From Bacteroidetes bacterium UBA2234 (GTDB lineage Bacteria; Bacteroidota; Bacteroidia; NS11-12g; UBA955): a DNA stretch of 12,236 nucleotides. The stretch spans positions 93,592 to 105,827 of the forward strand of contig DDYM01000057.1 in the NCBI GenBank assembly GCA_002347985.1, in the 5' to 3' direction. The notes under the pieces are model-generated. The model was given only the letters and a program-made list of their open reading frames with translations. It did not search any database and was not told the origin of the DNA. Within the stretch, counting starts at the first letter, position 1. Each line of letters begins with the position of its first letter. Shown in pieces: positions 1-5,646 of this stretch. Both the position numbers and the translations under genes were made by a program.

Positions 1-89
1 CAATTCCTAAGGGTAATAGAAGAATTACATTTCATATTTTTTTACATTTTAATGACTGAATTCTGATTGGTTTAATTTAACCTTGTTAA

Positions 90-1793
90 ATGATAGGAAA
101 GTATTTCATTTTGATCACTTCAAAATCGCCTATTTTGATTGTGACTAATGTAAGTAGTAATCATCAAAAAGGCCTTCTTAACAACTTATGTAAACAGTTT
201 GTCTTGCTATTGTTATTTGTTGTTGGGACTAATAATAGTGTTCTTGGACAAAATTGGAGCCAAGTGCAAAAATCTGTACCGACTGATCGTTGGGAAGAGG
301 ATTTGTTTGGTTGTGCGGTATCAATATTTGGCGATTATGCTATTGTTGGAGCAGAATTTGAAGATGAGGATGATAAAGGGGCAAGCCCTATGCTCAATGC
401 TGGATCGGCATACATATTTAAAAACATTGCTGGAAAATGGACACAACAGCAGAAAATAGTAGCCAATGACAGATCACAAGGTGATTTTTTTGGTCATTCG
501 GTTTCTATTTCGGGCAATTATGCTATTGTAGGTGCTTACAGTGAAGATCATGACTTAACTGGGAATAGTTATCGCAGTGCAGCGGGATCCGCTTATATTT
601 TTGAAAATAAAAATGGTGTATGGACCCAAATTCAAAAGGTTATTGCTTCAGATCGCGAAGAGTCAGATCAATTTGGTGTAGTTGTATCTATTGACGGAGA
701 TTACGCCGTTGTTGGGGCACATCAAGAGGATGAAAATGTGAATTCAGGTGATTCAATGCAAAATGCAGGTTCTGCATATGTATTCAAAAACACCTCAGGG
801 ACTTGGGCTCAAATACAAAAAATAGTGGCGAGTGACAGAGGTGCGGAGGATAAATTTGGTTTTGCCGTCTCTATATCGGGTGATTATTTGGTGGTTGGCG
901 CTTTGTTTGAATCTGAAGATGAAGCAGGCGGAAACAAAATGTGGTATTCTGGTTCAGCCTATGTGTACAAAAATAACTCAGGCAACTGGACTCAGGTGAA
1001 AAAAATCGTAGCCTCCGATCGCGCGGCTGAAGATTTATTCGGTAGTTCTGTGGCAATTTCCGGGAACTATATGATCATTGGAGCTTATGCTGATGATGAA
1101 GATGCAACCGGAAAAAATACTTATAATGGTTCTGGATCTGCTTACATTTTCAAAAACAATGCAGGCAGTTGGGTGCAATTAGACAAGATTGTTGCCTCTG
1201 ACAGGTCCTATGTGGATCGTTTTGGGGAAGCCGTTGCAATTTCTGGCGATTATGCAATTGTAGGTGCATTTTTTGAATCGCAGGACGCCGCAGGAGGGAA
1301 TACTCTCACATCATCGGGGTCGGCATACATTTTTAAAAATAATGCAGGAAGTTGGAAACAAGTCAATAAAATTGTTGCATCCGACAGAAATACAGATGAT
1401 CGATTTGGAAAATCCGTTGCCATTTATGGGAATTATGCAATGGTTGGAGCTTGGAATGAGGATGAGGATGAAAAAGGTGGAGCAACCATTCGTGATGCAG
1501 GTTCAATTTACATATATAAAAATGCCACATCCACTGGCTTTGAAGAGAAGGAGTTTGTCAGGAATTTGAGAGTATTCCCCAATCCTGGAAATGGTAATTA
1601 TACCGTTGACTTAGGGGATGAATGGGTAAACACTGAGATGTCGATCTCGGATATTTATGGAAAAGTAATTCAATCTGAAAAACTATTCAATTCGCAGGTT
1701 CTAGAAATTGATATCCATGAGCCAAGTGGTATGTATATCATTGAATTTAAATCAGGCAATAAAAATGCAGTAATTCGTATTATTAAAGAATAA
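90..1793 (+). CDS. Secreted seven-bladed FG-GAP beta-propeller protein with T9SS type A sorting domain
   Basis: Predicted secreted protein of 567 aa, probably exported by Sec and then across the outer membrane by the type IX secretion system. A hydrophobic signal segment lies at about residues 29-53 (FVLLLLFVVG core, likely cleavage near VLG|QN). Seven repeats start at D66, D127, D188, D249, D310, D371 and D432, each with the pattern DR..D.FG..V.ISG.Y.IVGA...ED.D..G...GSAY.FKN..G.W.Q..KIVAS; this is the FG-GAP_2 type of propeller blade. Residues about 494-567 form the sorting domain (VFPNPGNGNYTV, later SGMYIIEF, basic end RIIKE). Binding target or enzymatic activity is unknown; no catalytic motif is seen. 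The first ATG leaves an unusually long stretch before the signal core, so a GTG at 141 is an alternative start. No clear promoter or RBS is visible in bases 1-89. It probably forms an operon with the lipoprotein that starts 14 bp downstream. The domain calls are firm; the function is not known. Confidence 0.9.
   Translation: MIGKYFILITSKSPILIVTNVSSNHQKGLLNNLCKQFVLLLLFVVGTNNSVLGQNWSQVQKSVPTDRWEEDLFGCAVSIFGDYAIVGAEFEDEDDKGASPMLNAGSAYIFKNIAGKWTQQQKIVANDRSQGDFFGHSVSISGNYAIVGAYSEDHDLTGNSYRSAAGSAYIFENKNGVWTQIQKVIASDREESDQFGVVVSIDGDYAVVGAHQEDENVNSGDSMQNAGSAYVFKNTSGTWAQIQKIVASDRGAEDKFGFAVSISGDYLVVGALFESEDEAGGNKMWYSGSAYVYKNNSGNWTQVKKIVASDRAAEDLFGSSVAISGNYMIIGAYADDEDATGKNTYNGSGSAYIFKNNAGSWVQLDKIVASDRSYVDRFGEAVAISGDYAIVGAFFESQDAAGGNTLTSSGSAYIFKNNAGSWKQVNKIVASDRNTDDRFGKSVAIYGNYAMVGAWNEDEDEKGGATIRDAGSIYIYKNATSTGFEEKEFVRNLRVFPNPGNGNYTVDLGDEWVNTEMSISDIYGKVIQSEKLFNSQVLEIDIHEPSGMYIIEFKSGNKNAVIRIIKE
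285..1526 (+). repeat. Seven tandem 183-bp coding repeats (61-aa propeller blades)
   Basis: The DR dipeptide that opens each blade recurs at residues 66, 127, 188, 249, 310, 371 and 432, an interval of exactly 61 codons each time with no indel. The DNA copies have diverged, but the frame and length are unchanged. The seventh copy lacks the final G.W.Q..KIVAS strand. A matching strand (QNWSQVQKSVPT, residues 54-65) stands before the first copy, consistent with velcro closure of a circular propeller. Confidence 0.92.
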
Positions 1794-1807
1794 AGAAATA
1801 AAAAATC

Positions 1808-2317
1808 ATGAAAAAAAGTACAATTTTTAGACTCTCCCTTATTGTCGCGGTTTGCGGACTCTTCATTCTACAGTCTTGTGAAAAAGACCCTGTAACTCCA
1901 CCAGTGGACAACTCAGCTTCTGTGAAACCTTATATTATAGTTCGTGGTGTGAAATTTGTTTGTGCAAAACCTAGCGTTTTAAGGGTTAATGGGACAGCCT
2001 TCGATTCAACGTTGACTTGGTGGGGAACAGGTTCTTCAGATACCATTATAACTATTAGCCATCAAAAAAATGAGATTAAAGTTGGATCGTATCAGGTTGA
2101 TTCAACTGGTTTTGGAGATCCCGGATTTATTACATGTGGAATTAGATGGGGTACTATGTCCTCTTCACCAAAAATTAACATTGCGAAAGGTACGTATGAG
2201 TTGAAACGTGAAAATGGAAAATTTGTTTCGTATTTAAAAAATGGCGAAGGCTTTAATGGTTTAAATCATAATCAGCGTTTCTACAACATAGAATTCAAGG
2301 TCGTTTGGCCATATTGA
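1808..2317 (+). CDS. Small lipoprotein of unknown function
   Basis: 169 aa lipoprotein, family not recognised. The N-terminus has basic residues (MKKS), a hydrophobic core and a lipobox ending LQSC, so Cys24 is the likely lipidated residue after signal peptidase II cleavage. The residues just after it (CEKDP) are charged and resemble the lipoprotein export signals that send Bacteroidota lipoproteins to the cell surface, so surface exposure is possible but unproven. The mature part is beta-rich in appearance (alternating polar and hydrophobic residues, many Gly, Thr and Ser), with Cys52 and Cys110 as a possible disulfide. It follows the propeller gene by 14 bp without a terminator between them and is followed by a strong terminator, so the two are probably co-transcribed. 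It may anchor or partner the secreted propeller; that is inference from position only. Confidence 0.85.
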   Translation: MKKSTIFRLSLIVAVCGLFILQSCEKDPVTPPVDNSASVKPYIIVRGVKFVCAKPSVLRVNGTAFDSTLTWWGTGSSDTIITISHQKNEIKVGSYQVDSTGFGDPGFITCGIRWGTMSSSPKINIAKGTYELKRENGKFVSYLKNGEGFNGLNHNQRFYNIEFKVVWPY

Positions 2318-2380
2318 TTAAAATGTCCAGATCCTCGGATCAGAATTGACAAACCTCCTACAATTTCTCTAAATGAATAC

Positions 2381-2410
2381 AAAGGGCTGGCATCATAACC
2401 AGCCCTTTTC
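2381..2410 (+). terminator. Intrinsic terminator after the propeller/lipoprotein unit
   Basis: Perfect 10-bp inverted repeat AAAGGGCTGG / CCAGCCCTTT (2381-2390 and 2399-2408) with an 8-nt loop and a short T run. It lies 63 bp after the lipoprotein stop. The stem begins with A's and ends with T's, so it could act in both directions. Between here and the tRNA terminator (2411-2565) no gene is visible, only a short inverted repeat at 2529-2545. Confidence 0.8.
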
Positions 2411-2565
2411 AATAAAACTCGAATAGTCCTCTTTGATAACCAAAGCTAGGTATTCAATCAAATATCGGTCTTTCATAAAACCAAATCAGAGCTTTACTAA
2501 GTTAGCCAACAGGGACTAGATAAATGTGTTTTGGAGTCTCCAAAAAGACTGAAAAACCTACCAAT

Positions 2566-2596
2566 AAAAAAAGCCCCAAATTTCTTTGAGGCTTTT
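2566..2596 (-). terminator. Intrinsic terminator of the tRNA unit
   Basis: Read on the minus strand, AAAAGCC (2590-2596) pairs with GGCTTTT, followed by a run of seven T's (complement of 2566-2572). It starts only 5 bases after the CCA end of tRNA-Pro, as expected for the end of a tRNA transcript. Confidence 0.75.
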
Positions 2597-2601
2597 GAAA
2601 G

Positions 2602-2678
<77 letters not shown>

Positions 2679-2697
2679 ATATTTTCTCAATACTGGG

Positions 2698-2771
2698 CGA
2701 CCCCGACAGGATTCGAACCTGTGACCTACTGCTTAGAAGGCAGTTGCTCTATCCAGCTGAGCTACGAGGTC
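2698..2771 (-). tRNA. tRNA-Arg (anticodon UCU)
   Basis: A complete cloverleaf on the minus strand: acceptor GACCTCG/CGGGGTC (one T-G pair), discriminator G, D stem GCTC/GAGC, anticodon stem ACTGC/GCAGT around loop CTTCTAA (anticodon UCU, reading AGA/AGG), T arm ACAGG-TTCGAAT-CCTGT. The three bases after the discriminator read CCC, not CCA, so the CCA end must be added by the nucleotidyltransferase. It is the first gene of the minus-strand tRNA unit. Confidence 0.95.
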
Positions 2772-2788
2772 TTTCCGTATCGGAGGTG

Positions 2789-2796
2789 CAAAAATA
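2789..2796 (-). promoter_or_regulatory. Candidate -7 element for the tRNA-Arg/tRNA-Pro unit
   Basis: On the minus strand the bases read TATTTTTG, an exact match to the Bacteroidota sigma-ABfr -7 consensus TAnnTTTG, placed 17 bp upstream of the tRNA-Arg 5' end. No good -33 TTG element is seen at the usual distance. The call rests on one short motif and its position. Confidence 0.4.
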
Positions 2797-2998
2797 CAAC
2801 AAATATTTGGGAATTTATTCATCTTTGGAATATTTACATGTTGCAACATTTTTATCGCAGATTTCATCGGAAAGAAAAAATTATTTCATCCTTTCTGCGG
2901 ATATTGCATCAATTCGAAATCGTAAAAAGCCTATCCTTGTTGAAGGCGAGCAACTTTTGAACGACTTTGAATGTCATCTAATTTTAAATCAACTGATT

Positions 2999-5641
2999 AT
3001 GAATACAAACCAATTTAAGTTTCGCGATATCAAGACCTACTCGAGCATTGAGTGGTTGGCAAACAATACAAAAAAATACCGAACCGTATTTGAGGAAATG
3101 GAGGTGGCTTACGTGTATTGCGAAGTTTCTCTGTATAACAAAAGATTTGATGAAGAGGCCTGGTCATTGAACTTGCGCATGCGTTGCATCGACGAAAAAA
3201 ACAATGAAATCTGCTTTTTGAATTGCGATCGGACGGTTAATCCGGAGGAATCGGTTGTCTATGTTCGAGAGGGATGGGGTGTGAAAACGCCGGGAGCCTA
3301 TTGGAAAGAAGGTATATATCGTTGGGAAGCTTATGTGAACGACGAGTTGTTGTCAACCAAAACGTTTATCATTCAAAATGTTGGGGTGATGCGCAACGCA
3401 ACGAATCCGTATTTCAAAATTGATACAGTAAAACTCTATGAGTCGAACTCGGTGGATGCACCACTTGCAGATCGGAAATATTATACGGTCTTCAACGCGA
3501 TGAGCACACGCTATGTTTGGATCGAGTTGAATTTGAGCAATCTTACCCGCAAAACCAAAGATTTATCGATTGAGCTTCTGTTTAATTTCAGAACTTCCAG
3601 TGGCTACCTCAAAGGATCGGTGTCAAAAATTTTCATCGTTAAGCCGGAGGACGATGTTTTTACGGTAACCATTGGATGGGGCAGCGATGTGATTGGCACA
3701 TGGAGTAGAGGTGATTATTATGCTGAGGTAATTTTCATGGACCACATGTTGGCTCAGGTTCCTTATGAAATTGGCGATGATTATGTGGCGGCACATGAGG
3801 AGGATTTTATCCCGTTGACACAAATTGAATATGTGCATTTGGATGATTTAGAAGATATCGAGGAGGGTGAGGTTGCGGCCAACGACGAAGAGCAAAAATC
3901 GATATCAACCCCGATGGGAATAGACGCTGTGATGCACGAATTGGATGAACTTACGGGTTTGGATCCCATCAAGATGAAAATTCGCGAGTATTCAGATTAT
4001 TTGCGGTTTGTGGCTTTGCGACGTGAAAAGGGATTCGATGAAACGGATAAAATCAATCTGCATGCAGTATTTAAAGGCAACCCGGGGACTGGAAAAACGA
4101 CAGTCGCACGCTTGTTGGGTAAAATCTACAAGGAAATGGGATTGTTGAAAAAGGGTCATGTTGTGGAAGTAGATCGAAGTGATTTGGTTGCAGAATACAT
4201 CGGCCAAACTGCTCCCAAAACGAAGGAGGCGATTAAAAAAGCCAAGGACGGGATTTTGTTTATCGATGAGGCGTATGCACTGGCACGAAAGGACGAGGAC
4301 AATAAGGATTTTGGAAAAGAAGCGATCGAAATATTGCTTAAGGAATTGTCTGATGCTACGGATATTGCAATTATAGTGGCGGGTTATCCCGAGGAGATGG
4401 ACGCCTTTTTGGAGTCGAATCCGGGCTTGAAATCTCGATTTGTGATGCAATACGACTTCCCGGATTATACGCCCCAGGAATTGGTTAAAATTGCGGAATT
4501 TGCGGCGAGCAAGCGTTCTGTGAACTTTAATGAAGAGTCGAAGAAATTGTTTACCAAGTATTTGACCGATAAATTCAGGGATCGTGATAAGTTTTTTGGC
4601 AATGCCAGATTGGTGAATTCGATGGTTGATGAGGCCAAGATGAATTTAGGCCTTCGTATCATGAAAACGGATCACCCGGAGAATTTGGATTTGGCATCGT
4701 TGTCTACCATCACTGAGGCGGATCTGAAAAAGATCTTCGCTTTGCACGAAGGTATACTCCCTGAAATTCCCATTGATGAGGATTTGTTGCGAGAGGCGAT
4801 GCTGAAATTGCGTGGTATGATTGGCTTGGATCAGGTGAAGCACGACATCGAAGAAATCGTGAAGTTGGTCCGTTTTTACAAGAGTTTGGGTAAGGATGTA
4901 CGCAAATCGTTTTCATTGCACAGCGTATTTAGTGGAAATCCGGGTACGGGCAAAACAACTGTAGCGCGTATTTTGGCTCAGATTTATAAGGCCTTGGGTA
5001 TCTTGGAAAGAGGTCATTTGGTGGAGTGCGATAGGCAAGGTTTGGTTGGCGGATATGTAGGCCAAACAGCGATTAAGACATCGGAATTGATCAACAAGGC
5101 GATGGGTGGTGTGTTGTTTATTGATGAGGCCTACAGTTTGAGTGACGGTGGAAGCAACGATTTTGGTAGGGAAGCCATCGAAACATTGTTGAAGCGGATG
5201 GAGGATAAGCGTGGTGAATTTATAGTGATTGCAGCGGGTTATACTCAGAATATGGAGAAATTCATGGAGTCGAATCCGGGCTTGAAATCTCGATTCGACC
5301 GTGTATTCCAATTCAAGGATTACAGCGCGGATGATTTGTATACCATTGCTTTGAATCAGTTGCGTGACCACAATATTATTCCTGAGCCAAAGGCATCGGA
5401 TCATTTGATGAAGTACATCGACTTTATGTACAAGACCCGAGATAAGTATTTTGGAAATGGAAGGGCGGTTCGTAAAGTGATTGAAGAGGCAATTCGGAAT
5501 CAGCATTTGCGCTTGAGCGACTTGTCAAAGGCGAAATATACCAAGAAGGCCATTGAAACACTCACATTTGAAGATGTGGAGGAGTTTAGCACGGTGGTGA
5601 AACCGAACATGGCTTCAGGCGGGATCGGATTTAAAGTGTAA
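2999..5641 (+). CDS. Tandem AAA+ ATPase of CbxX/CfxQ (SpoVK-like) type with duplicated N-terminal beta module
   Basis: 880 aa cytoplasmic protein with no signal or TM segment. Two related beta-rich modules (about residues 5-127 and 138-262) are followed by an acidic linker (about 282-299) and two CbxX/CfxQ AAA+ domains. AAA1 has Walker A GNPGTGKT (K366), Walker B LFIDEAYAL (D423/E424), SNPGLKSRF with probable Arg finger R480, and GNAR sensor-2 R537. AAA2 has the same set at K652, D709/E710, R765 and R822, so both sites look able to hydrolyse ATP. The family includes Rubisco activase CbxX, SpoVK and the ATPase part of EccA; these remodel partner proteins, usually as hexamers. The client here is unknown. 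I chose ATG 2999 because the frame stays open upstream but has no ATG and would run antisense through both tRNAs. The gene ends 5 bp from the convergent sulfatase-superfamily gene. The family call is firm; the role is open. Confidence 0.92.
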   Translation: MNTNQFKFRDIKTYSSIEWLANNTKKYRTVFEEMEVAYVYCEVSLYNKRFDEEAWSLNLRMRCIDEKNNEICFLNCDRTVNPEESVVYVREGWGVKTPGAYWKEGIYRWEAYVNDELLSTKTFIIQNVGVMRNATNPYFKIDTVKLYESNSVDAPLADRKYYTVFNAMSTRYVWIELNLSNLTRKTKDLSIELLFNFRTSSGYLKGSVSKIFIVKPEDDVFTVTIGWGSDVIGTWSRGDYYAEVIFMDHMLAQVPYEIGDDYVAAHEEDFIPLTQIEYVHLDDLEDIEEGEVAANDEEQKSISTPMGIDAVMHELDELTGLDPIKMKIREYSDYLRFVALRREKGFDETDKINLHAVFKGNPGTGKTTVARLLGKIYKEMGLLKKGHVVEVDRSDLVAEYIGQTAPKTKEAIKKAKDGILFIDEAYALARKDEDNKDFGKEAIEILLKELSDATDIAIIVAGYPEEMDAFLESNPGLKSRFVMQYDFPDYTPQELVKIAEFAASKRSVNFNEESKKLFTKYLTDKFRDRDKFFGNARLVNSMVDEAKMNLGLRIMKTDHPENLDLASLSTITEADLKKIFALHEGILPEIPIDEDLLREAMLKLRGMIGLDQVKHDIEEIVKLVRFYKSLGKDVRKSFSLHSVFSGNPGTGKTTVARILAQIYKALGILERGHLVECDRQGLVGGYVGQTAIKTSELINKAMGGVLFIDEAYSLSDGGSNDFGREAIETLLKRMEDKRGEFIVIAAGYTQNMEKFMESNPGLKSRFDRVFQFKDYSADDLYTIALNQLRDHNIIPEPKASDHLMKYIDFMYKTRDKYFGNGRAVRKVIEEAIRNQHLRLSDLSKAKYTKKAIETLTFEDVEEFSTVVKPNMASGGIGFKV
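4410..4440 (+). repeat. 31-bp exact direct repeat, copy 1 (AAA1 Arg-finger region)
   Basis: Identical base for base to 5265-5295. It encodes the ESNPGLKSRF segment carrying the probable arginine finger of the first AAA+ domain. Confidence 0.9.
5265..5295 (+). repeat. 31-bp exact direct repeat, copy 2 (AAA2 Arg-finger region)
   Basis: Identical to 4410-4440, 855 bp away. It encodes the same segment in the second AAA+ domain. The flanking DNA of the two domains differs widely in codon choice. Confidence 0.9.
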
Positions 5642-5646
5642 TTGAC

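Noticed and set aside
78..85. TAACCTTG as a -7 promoter element for the propeller gene
   Set aside because: It has one mismatch to TAnnTTTG, no -33 element at the right distance, and the start codon of this gene is itself uncertain.
2430..2450. CTTTG/CAAAG inverted repeat as a possible second terminator
   Set aside because: The stem is only 5 bp, AT-rich, and lacks a T run; expected by chance in such DNA.
2932..2939. TATCCTTG as a -7 promoter element for the AAA+ gene
   Set aside because: One mismatch to consensus and no suitable -33 TTG; too weak to call.
4913..5506. 197-codon minus-strand open frame opposite the second AAA+ domain
   Set aside because: It is a shadow of a strongly conserved coding region, with no signal, domain or start context of its own.
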